DNA from: UBA5972 sp964588725 | GTDB lineage: Bacteria > Pseudomonadota > Alphaproteobacteria > Rhodobacterales > Rhodobacteraceae | Assembly (NCBI GenBank): GCA_964588725.1 | Contig: CAZPQL010000003.1 | Span: 24,659 to 88,658, forward strand | Direction of reading: 5' to 3' | Length of the DNA: 64,000 bases | Shown here: piece after piece, positions 25,437-34,624 of the stretch | Position numbering within the stretch: the first letter of the stretch is position 1 | Layout: the number at the start of each line of letters is the position of its first letter | The notes under the pieces: model-generated | Told to the model about the DNA's origin: nothing | Seen by the model: the letters and a program-made list of their open reading frames with translations, nothing else | Databases searched by the model: none | Translations under genes and position numbers: made by a program

Positions 25437-26878
25437 ATGTCTTCCCCCATGACCCGGTGCATTTCTTCAAGCGTTGTATCGCCGCGGGCCACATGGTCCA
25501 AAACCATGGTAGTCAGCGTCGGTCGCGGCCCGACAACTTCGCGCAGATGCGAATCCGACGTATCAGCATTGATCGACGCGCGTATTGCGTCGGTGATTTC
25601 CAGAATATCGAACACTCCGAACCGCCCTAAATAACCACTGCCCCCGCAGGTTTCGCAGCCCTGTGCGTGTCTTAGGTCGACGGGTGCCACAATCCCGTGG
25701 CTTTCAAACAGTGCCTTTTCGCGGGGCTGGGTTGGTTCGTTTGTGGCGCAGTGGGGGCAGACGTGCCGCAGTAGCCTCTGGGCGATCACCGCGCGAAGTG
25801 TCGCTGCGGTCAAATACCCCTCGATGCCCAGGTCGGCCAGACGTGTGAACGCTGCCAACGCGCTGTTGGCGTGGATCGACGAAAACACCAGATGGCCGGT
25901 CAGTGCGGCTTCGCAGGCAACAGCGGCGGTTTCTCCGTCACGTATTTCCCCGACCAGAATGACGTCGGGGTCCTGCCGCAACAAAGATCGAAGTCCGCGT
26001 GCGAACGTCAAATCAATATCCGGGTTGATCTGCATCTGAGAAATGCCCGGCAGGTCGTATTCCACCGGATCTTCAACTGTCAATATCGTGCGTTCCTGCC
26101 AATTGGCGAGCTTCAGCAGCGAATAAAGTGTGGTTGTCTTGCCCGATCCGGTCGGCCCTGACGCCAAAATGATACCGTTGGGCATCGCCGCAAGGCGCCG
26201 CAGGTGTTGGGCTTCCTTTTCAGATAAACCCAGTCGGTCAAGCGCCATCAGACCGGCGGTGCGATCCAACAGGCGCATCACCACGCGCTCGCCGTGATGG
26301 CCGGGCAAAGTGGACAGCCGCACGTCAATGGACCGCCCGCCAAGTATCAGCGCAATACGTCCGTCCTGCGGCAACCGAGTTTCGGCAATATCCAGTCCCG
26401 CCATCACCTTGATACGCGACACCAGACGACGCGCAGGCACATCGCGCCGATTAAGCAATGCCCGCATGGTTCCGTCTACGCGCATCCGTACACGCAACCC
26501 ATCTTCATATGGTTCAAGATGCAAATCGGACGCATGCGCGCGCACAGCCTGGCGCAAAAGCCCGTTCACGAGTCTGACCACCGGCGCGTCGGACGGGTCT
26601 TTCAGTATGTCGCGCACCTTTCCGGAGGCCTCGTCGTCCTCCAGATCGAACACGACCGCGGCTTCGTTTTCGGCCGGCTCATCCGCGTTGTAAACTAACG
26701 CAAATGCGGCCTGAAAAGCGTCTTCGTCCAGTCGGGTAATTTTCAGCGCCGTTCCTGCACGACGGCGCGCCTCGCGCAGTCCGTTTACCGTGGCTGCCGG
26801 ACCAACCAATAGTTGATCCGCGTCCAGCGCAACCTGATTGTCGCGGGCAAAAGAAAAAGGCAGCCGCGCGCGCGCCAC
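25433..26878 (-). CDS. gspE: Type II secretion ATPase GspE
   Basis: The 481-residue cytoplasmic hexameric ATPase powering pseudopilus growth. Walker A is at residues 241-249 (GPTGSGKTT), the Asp box near DPVEYDLPG, Walker B at DVILVGEIRD, and the His box at GHLVFSSIHAN. A tetracysteine zinc module is present (CPHC 374-377, CETC 408-411). The N1E domain is short and divergent. The start is a GTG 4 bases after the gspD stop. Confidence 0.96.
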   Translation of the reverse strand: MARARLPFSFARDNQVALDADQLLVGPAATVNGLREARRRAGTALKITRLDEDAFQAAFALVYNADEPAENEAAVVFDLEDDEASGKVRDILKDPSDAPVVRLVNGLLRQAVRAHASDLHLEPYEDGLRVRMRVDGTMRALLNRRDVPARRLVSRIKVMAGLDIAETRLPQDGRIALILGGRSIDVRLSTLPGHHGERVVMRLLDRTAGLMALDRLGLSEKEAQHLRRLAAMPNGIILASGPTGSGKTTTLYSLLKLANWQERTILTVEDPVEYDLPGISQMQINPDIDLTFARGLRSLLRQDPDVILVGEIRDGETAAVACEAALTGHLVFSSIHANSALAAFTRLADLGIEGYLTAATLRAVIAQRLLRHVCPHCATNEPTQPREKALFESHGIVAPVDLRHAQGCETCGGSGYLGRFGVFDILEITDAIRASINADTSDSHLREVVGPRPTLTTMVLDHVARGDTTLEEMHRVMGEDM

Positions 26879-26882
26879 GACC

Positions 26883-28814
26883 CTAGTTTTCCGAACCGAC
26901 CGTCAAGCGGGGCGGCAATGCGGGGAAAAGCCGGTCGCGTACGGCCCGGTCCACGAAACTTTCCTCGAACGGCTGATTCAAATCGATTCCATCAAATGGC
27001 AGACCAACGACCTTGGCGTTGAGGCCGGTTTGCGTGGCACTTTCGGCGGCGATCCTGCGGCCAAGTTCGGCAGAGCGACGTGCGATGTCGCGCCCGATCC
27101 TCGAGGCTTCGCCGCTGGAGTTCATGACGCGGGGCCGTAACATTACCAACAGTACGCGTTGGCTTCCGTCGACACCACGCCCGCGAAACAATTTTCCCAG
27201 CGCAGGTATTTTGGACAGGCCCGGCACGCGGTGCGTCGAAATGTTGCCTGCGTCTTCGATAAGCCCGCCCAGAATGATCACCTGACCGTCCTGGACCAAC
27301 GCGTTGGTTGATATGCGACGCAGCGACGTTACTTCGCCACCTGCAGCGGACGTGGAGCCCGTCAGGCTGGATACCTCTTGCTTGATGGTAATGCGCACCG
27401 TGGACGAGTCGGTAATCTGGGGCAGCACGGTCAGCTTTAGCCCCACATCCTGCCGCTCGATCGTTTGAAAGGGTTGGTTGGGTATCGCATTGTTGCCGAC
27501 CGTGGAATACTGGCCCGTGACGAATGGCACGTTTTGCGCAACAACGATTTCGGCTTCCTGATTGTTCAATGTCAAAATAGCCGGAGTTGACAAAAGCCGT
27601 GTGCTTCTCTCGCGCGCGATTGCCGTAATCAGTGCTACAAAACTGTTGCTGGCATAGCTCAGAAACCCACCGATTCCTGTGCCAACGTTGGAGGCATTCG
27701 ACGACATCGCCGCACTGATCAAAGTGACAAGCGAGGTGCCGCCGTCCAATTGAAACGATGTGCCACCGCCAAATGCTTCATTCAATATTCCACCAAACTG
27801 CGAAGAAATTTCCGAAAAATTCTCGGCCGATATTTCAAATATCACAACTTCGATAAGCACCTGAGCCGGTCGCACATCGAGGGCTCGAATTGAATCTACA
27901 ATGTCGCCAATTCGGTCACCGGAGGCGCTGACAAGAATTGAATTTGTCTGCGGCTCGGCCACAAGTGTAAAAAACGGAGCGTTTTCGTCGTCGACCACCG
28001 TCAACGACTCGCGTATGACGGTCGCCAGCTCGGTGGCCTGTGCATATTTCAATCTAACAACCTTGGATCGTACACGTGACTGTGGTTGATCGAGTTGCCC
28101 AATCAAAACACGCAGGCGCGCGCGATAATCGTCGGGACCGCCAAAAACGATCGCGTTGATGCTGGTGTCCGCGGTGAGGCTTTCGCCGTCAGGCGGCAGC
28201 GCCACAGATCGCAGCACAGGTAACAGATCAGAGGCGCTGGCGTGTTTTAGGCGCACGGCTTCGATCCTGCGCGCGCCTGATTTGCTAAGCGAGCGCATCA
28301 GTTCCTCGATACGGTCGATATTTTCGCGGCGGTCTGACACCACGATCAGGTTTGCGCTGTTCACTGCGGTCAAAATAGCTCCCTGCGGAACCAGCGGCTC
28401 TATGACCTCCAGTATTTCATCAACGTTACCGTTGTTGACCGGAATAATGCGGGTTTCGAATGTTCCCCGCTCGCGGGTAGACGCCCCACCCCCCGCCATG
28501 GTCGAGGCGCGATCTATCGGCACAACGCGCTGAATCCCGATCCCTTTGACGATGGTCAGATTGTTGGCTTCAAGAACGTTCAAAAATATTTCGAACAGCG
28601 TTTCAGAAGAAATCGGAATCGGTGCAAACACGGTCACGCGACCGTCAACTTCGGGGTCAAGTATATAATTGGTGCCGGTTTTTTCGGCCACCAGTTCAAC
28701 ATAGGTTTTCAGATCTACGTTGCGCAGATCCAGCTGTATCTGCGCGTGCGAAACCGTCGCGACGCCAAGCGTCAGTACGGCCAGCGCAATAATAAACCTG
28801 ATGTGCCGGAGCAT
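26883..28814 (-). CDS. gspD: Type II secretion secretin GspD
   Basis: The 643-residue outer-membrane channel protein. A signal peptide (cleavage near SHAQ) is followed by N0 (about 25-95), three N1-N3 repeats with the IERLDxxR-like IDQLDQPQSRV, and the secretin domain with VPFVTGQYSTVG and the signature VPGLSKIPALGKLFRGR. The tail after the secretin domain (about 90 residues) may bind a pilotin. It lies 130 bases downstream of gspC. Confidence 0.96.
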   Translation of the reverse strand: MLRHIRFIIALAVLTLGVATVSHAQIQLDLRNVDLKTYVELVAEKTGTNYILDPEVDGRVTVFAPIPISSETLFEIFLNVLEANNLTIVKGIGIQRVVPIDRASTMAGGGASTRERGTFETRIIPVNNGNVDEILEVIEPLVPQGAILTAVNSANLIVVSDRRENIDRIEELMRSLSKSGARRIEAVRLKHASASDLLPVLRSVALPPDGESLTADTSINAIVFGGPDDYRARLRVLIGQLDQPQSRVRSKVVRLKYAQATELATVIRESLTVVDDENAPFFTLVAEPQTNSILVSASGDRIGDIVDSIRALDVRPAQVLIEVVIFEISAENFSEISSQFGGILNEAFGGGTSFQLDGGTSLVTLISAAMSSNASNVGTGIGGFLSYASNSFVALITAIARERSTRLLSTPAILTLNNQEAEIVVAQNVPFVTGQYSTVGNNAIPNQPFQTIERQDVGLKLTVLPQITDSSTVRITIKQEVSSLTGSTSAAGGEVTSLRRISTNALVQDGQVIILGGLIEDAGNISTHRVPGLSKIPALGKLFRGRGVDGSQRVLLVMLRPRVMNSSGEASRIGRDIARRSAELGRRIAAESATQTGLNAKVVGLPFDGIDLNQPFEESFVDRAVRDRLFPALPPRLTVGSEN

Positions 28815-28944
28815 GAGCAGCCGAGTCCCCCAATGGTCACGTCAGATCGATCACTTTGTGCAGCAACAACACAGTTTCGCATCCGTATCTAACGCGGTAA
28901 TTTATGCTCTATTTTCTGGTATATTGCTACAATGAAATCCGCAT

Positions 28945-29508
28945 TTATTCGCTTTTGTCATCGGCAAATTCGATAAAATAGGTTTCGTCGTGCGCTTGAA
29001 TTTTGACACCGCTGGCGGTGATCTCGACGATTTCAGCTTCAGCCGTCAGCATATCGTTGACACGAAACATTATTGTCACCCCACCGACGTCGATGAGCGC
29101 CCGACTGTAACCCCGAGCATCAGCGACAATCCCTTGCAGAGCAAAGGCGTCCGGTTCGAATGCCTCGCGCTGTTCGACTGCCGGTTCTGCGACTGGCGTG
29201 GGCGGTGACTGTTCCACAACTGGTGCAGGCTCCGGCGCGGGATCGGGTTGAATCTGTCCGAACAGCTGCGACCAGCCGGTTTCAGCGATCGGTTTAGTCG
29301 TCGCCGTCTCTGGGGCTTCGGACTGAGGTGCCACCAGTGTCGTGACTCCAAACGTGATGGGGTCTTCTTGCGGCGCAGCCAGAACCTGAAACAGCGTGTA
29401 CAAGCCAAACACGGCCACCGCCGCAGACAACAATATATAGACGCTGGATAACGTAGAAAGGATATATCTTGGGCCTTCGACGATCATTATCGTTGCCTTA
29501 TCTGACAT
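28945..29508 (-). CDS. gspC: Type II secretion inner-membrane protein GspC
   Basis: A 187-residue bitopic protein starting at ATG 29508; the longer frame adds 67 implausible residues across the divergent promoter. One membrane helix lies at about residues 20-45, followed by a Pro/Glu-rich linker (about 88-112) and an HR domain (about 122-180) containing LQGIVADARGYSRALID. The HR domain binds the secretin N0 domain. No PDZ or coiled-coil domain follows, so this is a short GspC. It is first of gspCDEF. Confidence 0.88.
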   Translation of the reverse strand: MSDKATIMIVEGPRYILSTLSSVYILLSAAVAVFGLYTLFQVLAAPQEDPITFGVTTLVAPQSEAPETATTKPIAETGWSQLFGQIQPDPAPEPAPVVEQSPPTPVAEPAVEQREAFEPDAFALQGIVADARGYSRALIDVGGVTIMFRVNDMLTAEAEIVEITASGVKIQAHDETYFIEFADDKSE

Positions 29509-29561
29509 AAAAGACCATAACAGCGTCACGGGCAGGCTTTCAATAGAACAGGAGTATTGGA

Positions 29562-30080
29562 ATGAGGTCAACGTGGCGATTGATCTCCTATGTCGTGGCA
29601 GCATTCGCCACCCTGTCAGCCTGCGATGGAACCGATACGTTCGTCGGCAACAGTAACGATGCCAATTATTTGGCGGCAAGAAATGCGCTTGAGACCGGGC
29701 AGTATTCAATCGCGATCAAAAAATACCAGCGCTTGCTTGCCAGCCTTGACGGGCGTCCTGCGGCACGGGTTCAGCTGGAGTACATTCATGCTCTTTTGCG
29801 CGCCAACCAATTCGAAGCAGCGGGCGCATCCGCCGCGCAACTGACCAATAGCCGCGAACCGTCCATCCGCGCTGGTGCCATTGCTGTTCGCGGCACTGCC
29901 CGGCACGAACAGGCACGCGCCAAAATGGCCGCGGGTCAGGTAGACGCCGGGGTGCGCACGCTTTTGACTTCGGCGCGCGACGATCTGACAGATTTTTTGC
30001 GCAACTACAAAAAATGGGACGAAGCCGGTGCCATGCAATCGCGTCTGAAATTGTTGGAACAGGATATGTCCCGCATCTGA
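29562..30080 (+). CDS. TPR-like lipoprotein, candidate secretin pilotin
   Basis: A 172-residue lipoprotein with an AGGAG ribosome site, a signal peptide and lipobox LSAC (Cys21). The mature part is helical with TPR-like periodicity: YLAARNALETGQYSIAIKKY resembles a TPR hairpin and more helix pairs follow to the C-terminus. I do not recognise a named family. It is divergent from gspC with only 53 bases between starts. PilF/PilW pilotins of type IV pilus secretins are TPR lipoproteins, so a pilotin role for GspD is a reasonable inference, not shown. Confidence 0.7.
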   Translation: MRSTWRLISYVVAAFATLSACDGTDTFVGNSNDANYLAARNALETGQYSIAIKKYQRLLASLDGRPAARVQLEYIHALLRANQFEAAGASAAQLTNSREPSIRAGAIAVRGTARHEQARAKMAAGQVDAGVRTLLTSARDDLTDFLRNYKKWDEAGAMQSRLKLLEQDMSRI

Positions 30081-30247
30081 CTTCCGGCCCGCGCTGCGCG
30101 ACAAAGCTAAACACCCGAATCTGCCAAATCAGCAGACGCCCGACGCAGATGATCCCGGCGTGGATGGTCACATCTGTGCGCGGTGTAAATGCCTTGTAAT
30201 GCAACATGATATTTCTTAAGGCTGTAGCGCTTGATCAAGGGGCCGAC

Positions 30248-30859
30248 ATGACGAACCACGTTCACCAAAACGACCTGCCCGATACGCTGGACCTTGGCGC
30301 TGTGGTGGCGATTGACTGCGAAACGATGGGCCTGCAGCCCCACCGCGACCGCCTGTGTCTTGTTCAGCTGTCGTCCGGCGACGGCGATGCGCACCTCGTG
30401 CAAATCTCGCAGAACCAGAATGCTGCGCCAAATCTGACGGCGCTCCTGAGCGACAAAAAAGTGCTGAAACTGTTCCACTTTGGTCGGTTTGATATTGCCG
30501 TAATGCTGCACCGGTTCGGCGTTTTAGCCGCGCCGGTCTACTGCACGAAAATCGCGTCTAAACTGGTGCGCACGTATACTGATCGACATGGTTTGAAAAA
30601 TCTGACGCAGGAACTGATTGGCGTTGACCTGTCCAAGCAGCAGCAAAGTTCTGACTGGGGTGCGTCGGAGTTATCACCGGCGCAGATTGAATATGCGGCA
30701 TCTGATGTGCTTTATCTTCATCGTATCAAAGAACAGCTGGATATCCGTTTGCGCCGCGAAAACCGCGAAAACCTGGCGGCGGCAGCTTTCGGATTTTTGC
30801 CAACGCGTGCGCAGCTGGATCTGGCGGGTTGGCCTGAAATTGACATATTTTCCCACTAG
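30248..30859 (+). CDS. rnd: Ribonuclease D-like 3'-5' exonuclease
   Basis: A 203-residue DEDDy exonuclease made only of the catalytic domain, without the HRDC domains of E. coli RNase D, as is common in alphaproteobacteria. The ATG at 30248 has AAGGGG 6 bases upstream. ExoI is AIDCETMGL (Asp23 and Glu25), ExoII is FHFGRFDI and ExoIII is YAASDVLYL. It probably trims tRNA or other RNA 3' ends. It is followed after 9 bases by kdsD in the same direction. Confidence 0.88.
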   Translation: MTNHVHQNDLPDTLDLGAVVAIDCETMGLQPHRDRLCLVQLSSGDGDAHLVQISQNQNAAPNLTALLSDKKVLKLFHFGRFDIAVMLHRFGVLAAPVYCTKIASKLVRTYTDRHGLKNLTQELIGVDLSKQQQSSDWGASELSPAQIEYAASDVLYLHRIKEQLDIRLRRENRENLAAAAFGFLPTRAQLDLAGWPEIDIFSH

Positions 30860-30868
30860 GGAACGTCC

Positions 30869-31840
30869 ATGACCGATGTGAACCCAACAGCCAACGCATT
30901 GACCACGGGTCGACGGGTCATCACCCGCGAGGCAGACGCCTTGTCGCTTTTGGCGACATCGCTGGACAGTAACTTTGCGGATGCTGTCCGGCTCTTGCTG
31001 GGCGCGCGGGGCCGCATCATCGTGTGCGGTATGGGAAAATCGGGCCATATCGCCCGCAAAATTGCCGCAACATTCGCATCCACCGGAACGCCGGCACATT
31101 TTGTCCACCCCGCAGAAGCAAGTCACGGTGACCTTGGCATGATGGCCGCAGGCGACGTGGCACTGGTGCTGTCCAATTCGGGCGAAACCCCGGAACTGGC
31201 GGACGTGATCGCCTATACCAGACGCTTTCAAATTCCGCTGATTGGCGTGGCGGGTCAGGCTGGTAGCACGCTTTTGGTACACGCCGACGTGGCTTTGTTG
31301 CTCCCCGAGGCTCCCGAAGCCTGCGATCTGGGAATCGTTCCGACCACATCAACAACAATGGCTCTGGCTTTAGGCGATGCCTTTGCGATTACGTTGATGG
31401 AACATCGCAATTTTACACCGGAAAATTTTCGCGATTTCCACCCCGGCGGCAAACTTGGGGCGCGGCTATCGAAAGTGTCAGATCTGATGCACAGCGGCAG
31501 CGAGCTGCCACTGGTAGCAAACGACGCGCCCATGAGCGAGGCTTTGCTTGTCATCAGCCAAAAAGGTTTCGGCGTCGCCGGTGTCACACAAAATGACTTG
31601 CTTATCGGTGTCATCACCGATGGTGACCTGCGGCGGAACATGGACGGATTGCTCGGGCTTACGGCTGAACAGGTCATGACCCGCGATCCGCACTCGATCG
31701 CGCCAACTGCGCTGGCTGAAGAGGCGGTCAATACCATGAACCGCCACGAGATCACGACATTATTCGTAGTCGCCAAAAGTAGCAAAAACGCCGTTGGTAT
31801 CATACACATACACGACTGCTTGCGTGCGGGAATTGGCTGA
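30869..31840 (+). CDS. kdsD: Arabinose-5-phosphate isomerase KdsD (KpsF/GutQ family)
   Basis: A 323-residue enzyme converting ribulose 5-phosphate to arabinose 5-phosphate, the first step of Kdo synthesis. It has an N-terminal SIS sugar-isomerase domain (GMGKSGHIARKIAATFASTG, VLSNSGETPE, TTSTTMALALGDA) and two C-terminal CBS domains after residue 205. AGGGA precedes the ATG. It heads a kdsD-lptC-lptA-lptB run with touching or overlapping ends. Confidence 0.95.
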   Translation: MTDVNPTANALTTGRRVITREADALSLLATSLDSNFADAVRLLLGARGRIIVCGMGKSGHIARKIAATFASTGTPAHFVHPAEASHGDLGMMAAGDVALVLSNSGETPELADVIAYTRRFQIPLIGVAGQAGSTLLVHADVALLLPEAPEACDLGIVPTTSTTMALALGDAFAITLMEHRNFTPENFRDFHPGGKLGARLSKVSDLMHSGSELPLVANDAPMSEALLVISQKGFGVAGVTQNDLLIGVITDGDLRRNMDGLLGLTAEQVMTRDPHSIAPTALAEEAVNTMNRHEITTLFVVAKSSKNAVGIIHIHDCLRAGIG

Positions 31841-31841
31841 A

Positions 31842-32480
31842 ATGGTGTGGCACAGCGACGGTTTGTATTCTCGATTCGTTACGTGGGCCAAGATCACTTT
31901 GCCGCTTATGGCATTGACGTTGGTAAGCAGCCTGTTTCTGTTCTCGCGCTCTAACGAACAGGGTGAAACGCTGCGGTTTTCCGACGGCGAACTGCGCGAG
32001 CTGACCCGCAACGAGGGCATATTGCAACCTCGGCTGGCTGGTGTCACCGCGAGCGGTATCGCCATCGAGCTTTCGGCTGACAGCGCCGATCAGGGTGTTG
32101 AGACCGATAATTCAACCGCCCTGAGGGGTCTCAGTGCCCATTTCAAATTTACTGACGGGTTAAAAATTGACGCGGTGGCGGGGCTGGCGCTGGTCGACGG
32201 ACTGGACCTGAATGTCAAGCTAAGCGAGAATGTCGAACTCGCGGGTTCAAACGGTTACCGCGCCACTTCGTCCGGATTGGTTTTCGCACTTGACCGGTTG
32301 GACATCCGAAGCACCGGCTCAGTAAGCGCTGAATTTCCGCAAGGTATATTGCAGGCCGGGCATATGCAGATCAAAGAAGTTCAGTCCGAAGACCCACAAA
32401 AATCCGGATTATATGTAGTGGTTTTCAATGAGGGTGTGAAAATGGTATACACTCCCAAACAAAGGAATGGGAATCCGTGA
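31842..32480 (+). CDS. lptC: LPS export protein LptC
   Basis: A 212-residue bitopic inner-membrane protein that receives LPS from LptBFG and passes it to LptA. From the ATG at 31842 (one base after the kdsD stop) a short cytoplasmic part precedes one membrane helix (about residues 15-34), then a periplasmic beta-jellyroll domain. The sequence is weakly conserved, as is usual for LptC in this group. The position between kdsD and lptA makes the identification firm. Confidence 0.87.
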   Translation: MVWHSDGLYSRFVTWAKITLPLMALTLVSSLFLFSRSNEQGETLRFSDGELRELTRNEGILQPRLAGVTASGIAIELSADSADQGVETDNSTALRGLSAHFKFTDGLKIDAVAGLALVDGLDLNVKLSENVELAGSNGYRATSSGLVFALDRLDIRSTGSVSAEFPQGILQAGHMQIKEVQSEDPQKSGLYVVVFNEGVKMVYTPKQRNGNP

Positions 32481-32992
32481 CGACGCTGCCAATCAGGCCG
32501 ATTTTTCTTGTTATCGCGCTGGCTGTAGCGACGGGTCTGCCCGCCGCCGCACAACAGACGCGAGTTGCCTTTGGTAGCGACACCCACGACGCGTCGCTTC
32601 CGGTGGAGATCGAGTCAGATAGTTTCACGCTGCGGCAATCCGAAGGCACGGCTGAATTTCTGGGAAATGTGGTTGTGGGACAGGGCGGGTTGCGGCTGGC
32701 CGCGGGGAAAATTGTCGTCAGGTACAGTGGGGCAGGTGACGCGTCTGCGGGTGAAATCGAAAGCCTGACAGCCAGCGATGGTGTCACATTGGTGAGCGGT
32801 ACAGAAACAGCCGAAGCCGATAAAGCCGAGTTTGTGCTGGCCAGCAACACGATAGAAATGACCGGTGACGTTTTACTGACCCAGGGCAATAATGCACTGT
32901 CCGGTCAGATCATCGTCATCAGCCTGGCGGACGGATCAGCCGTTATCAGCGGTCGGGTTAAGACTATTTTCACCCCGGATTCAAGCAATTGA
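32477..32992 (+). CDS. lptA: LPS transport periplasmic protein LptA
   Basis: A 171-residue periplasmic bridge protein. A GTG start overlaps the lptC stop (GTGA). A signal peptide ends near AAAQ and an OstA-like beta domain follows (IESDSFTLRQSEGTAEFLGNV, TASDGVTLV, NTIEMTGDVLLTQG). It forms the filament carrying LPS to LptD. Its stop overlaps the lptB start. Confidence 0.92.
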   Translation: MTTLPIRPIFLVIALAVATGLPAAAQQTRVAFGSDTHDASLPVEIESDSFTLRQSEGTAEFLGNVVVGQGGLRLAAGKIVVRYSGAGDASAGEIESLTASDGVTLVSGTETAEADKAEFVLASNTIEMTGDVLLTQGNNALSGQIIVISLADGSAVISGRVKTIFTPDSSN

Positions 32993-33750
32993 GCGCCGCG
33001 CCTGATCTTAAACTGGCGGCGACCGACGGTGGCCTCAAGGTGGTCAACCTTGGCAAAAGCTATAAAAAGCGGCGCGTTATTCAAAGCGTCTCGCTTGAAC
33101 TTTTCAAAGGCGAGGCTGTGGCCCTGTTGGGGCCAAACGGCGCCGGAAAAACCACTTGTTTTTACGCGATAGCCGGGCTGGTAATGCCCGAGGCGGGCTT
33201 TGTTTATCTGAACGGGCGCGATGTGACCCTATTGCCGATGTATCGTCGCGCCCGATTGGGCATTGGTTATCTGCCGCAGGATGCTTCCATTTTCCGCGGT
33301 CTTTCGGTCGAGGCCAACGTGAACGCGGTTTTGGAGCTAAGCATCAAAGACCGACACAAGCGCCTGCAGCGTCTGGAAGAATTGCTGGCGGATTTTTCGA
33401 TCGCGCATTTGCGGCGTGCACCGGCGCTGTCGTTGTCCGGCGGTGAACGAAGACGGGTTGAAATTGCCCGCTGTCTGGCCAGCAATCCGTCGTATGTGCT
33501 ATTGGATGAGCCTTTTGCGGGCGTCGACCCCATCGCCGTTGCCGAAATTCGTGATCTTGTTGCGCAACTCAAGAACCGCGATATCGGCGTTTTGATTACC
33601 GACCACAATGTACGCGACACGCTTGGCGTGGTTGACAGAGCCTATATCCTGCACGAAGGGCGCATATTGAAAAGCGGCACGGCCAAAGAAGTTATAAATG
33701 ACGAAAACGTGCGTCGGGTCTATTTAGGACAGAATTTCAAAATTACCTAG
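32989..33750 (+). CDS. lptB: LPS export ABC transporter ATPase LptB
   Basis: A 253-residue cytoplasmic ATPase of the LptB2FG extractor. Walker A is LLGPNGAGKTT, the signature LSLSGGERRRVEIARCL, Walker B YVLLDEPFAG and the switch His is in ITDHNV. It has a TTG start at 32989 overlapping the lptA TGA (TTGA), which implies translational coupling. rpoN, which follows lptB in many proteobacteria, is absent here. Confidence 0.96.
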   Translation: MSAAPDLKLAATDGGLKVVNLGKSYKKRRVIQSVSLELFKGEAVALLGPNGAGKTTCFYAIAGLVMPEAGFVYLNGRDVTLLPMYRRARLGIGYLPQDASIFRGLSVEANVNAVLELSIKDRHKRLQRLEELLADFSIAHLRRAPALSLSGGERRRVEIARCLASNPSYVLLDEPFAGVDPIAVAEIRDLVAQLKNRDIGVLITDHNVRDTLGVVDRAYILHEGRILKSGTAKEVINDENVRRVYLGQNFKIT

Positions 33751-33965
33751 ACACGTGCAAGTGGTAGTGCACCGCTTTGCGTTGCTCGGCAAAAAATCTC
33801 CGTCGCGCCCACGCCAGAGTTGACATCGTATAGCAGTCTATAGCCAAATACAGAGAATGTACGATCACATCGATTCCCCATCATCGCGACCAGTAATTTG
33901 TACCGTATGCGGGCGCGGTGTGATCGCGTACAGTTACCACCCCATAAAAAGAACAAGGAGAAACC

Positions 33966-34538
33966 ATGCGATATCAGGTCAGTGGCAAACAAATCGATAT
34001 AGGCAACGCGCTTAGACAACACGTCCAAGAGGACCTGGACGTGGTTATTGGCAAATACGCCGAGCGCCCCACCGAAGCCGTCATCGTGTTTTCCAAGGAC
34101 GGGCACAAATATTCCTGCGAGGCAACCGTTCATCTTTCAACAGGTTTGACCACTCAGGCGACGGGTAAGGCCATTGAAATCTATAGTTCTTTTGACAAAT
34201 GCTGTGACAAAATTGAAAAACAGATGCGTCGCTACAAACGCCGCCTAAAAAGCCACCAGAAAGATCGAGGAACACCTATTGAATCGACAACGGCATCAGC
34301 ATATATCCTCGCCGGATCAGACGTCGAATCGCATGATTCAGAGCCGGAAACCTTGCAGCCGATTATCGTTGCAGAAATGCAGACAAAAATTAAGTCTTTG
34401 TCGGTAGGAGAAGCAGTTATGCAGATGGAACTGGATGGCGCGCCGCTTCTGGTGTTCAAAAAAGAAGGGCAAGATGCCGTAAATGTGGTTTACCGGCGTG
34501 ACGACGGCAACATTGGTTGGATCGACACGAACCAGTAG
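33966..34538 (+). CDS. hpf: Ribosome hibernation promoting factor, long form
   Basis: A 190-residue protein that dimerises and silences ribosomes in slow growth. The N-terminal S30AE domain (residues 1-100) is followed by a linker and a C-terminal dimerisation domain (SVGEAVMQMELDGAPLLVFKK...VYRRDDGNIGWID), so it is the long HPF that forms 100S ribosomes alone. AAGGAG precedes the ATG. A 215-base gap separates it from lptB, and ptsN follows. Confidence 0.95.
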   Translation: MRYQVSGKQIDIGNALRQHVQEDLDVVIGKYAERPTEAVIVFSKDGHKYSCEATVHLSTGLTTQATGKAIEIYSSFDKCCDKIEKQMRRYKRRLKSHQKDRGTPIESTTASAYILAGSDVESHDSEPETLQPIIVAEMQTKIKSLSVGEAVMQMELDGAPLLVFKKEGQDAVNVVYRRDDGNIGWIDTNQ

Positions 34539-34624
34539 AAGCAGACACCTAAACCCCTACAAATCTGTGCTGCTGAAATCGTTGATTTTCGGCTCGCGCG
34601 CAATTGTGAAACAAAAAGAAACTC

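Noticed and set aside
29508..29709. N-terminal extension of GspC in the longest frame
   Set aside because: It would run through the divergent promoter and into the lipoprotein gene; the ATG at 29508 gives a normal GspC N-terminus.
30100..30240. Search for a direct repeat of the tRNA-Leu 3' end at the far border of the T2SS cluster
   Set aside because: No segment resembling the tRNA 3' end was found, so attachment sites cannot be claimed.
33747..34133. Minus-strand frame of 128 codons across the lptB-hpf gap
   Set aside because: It extends into the hpf coding region, has no recognisable domain and no ribosome site; the gap itself appears noncoding.
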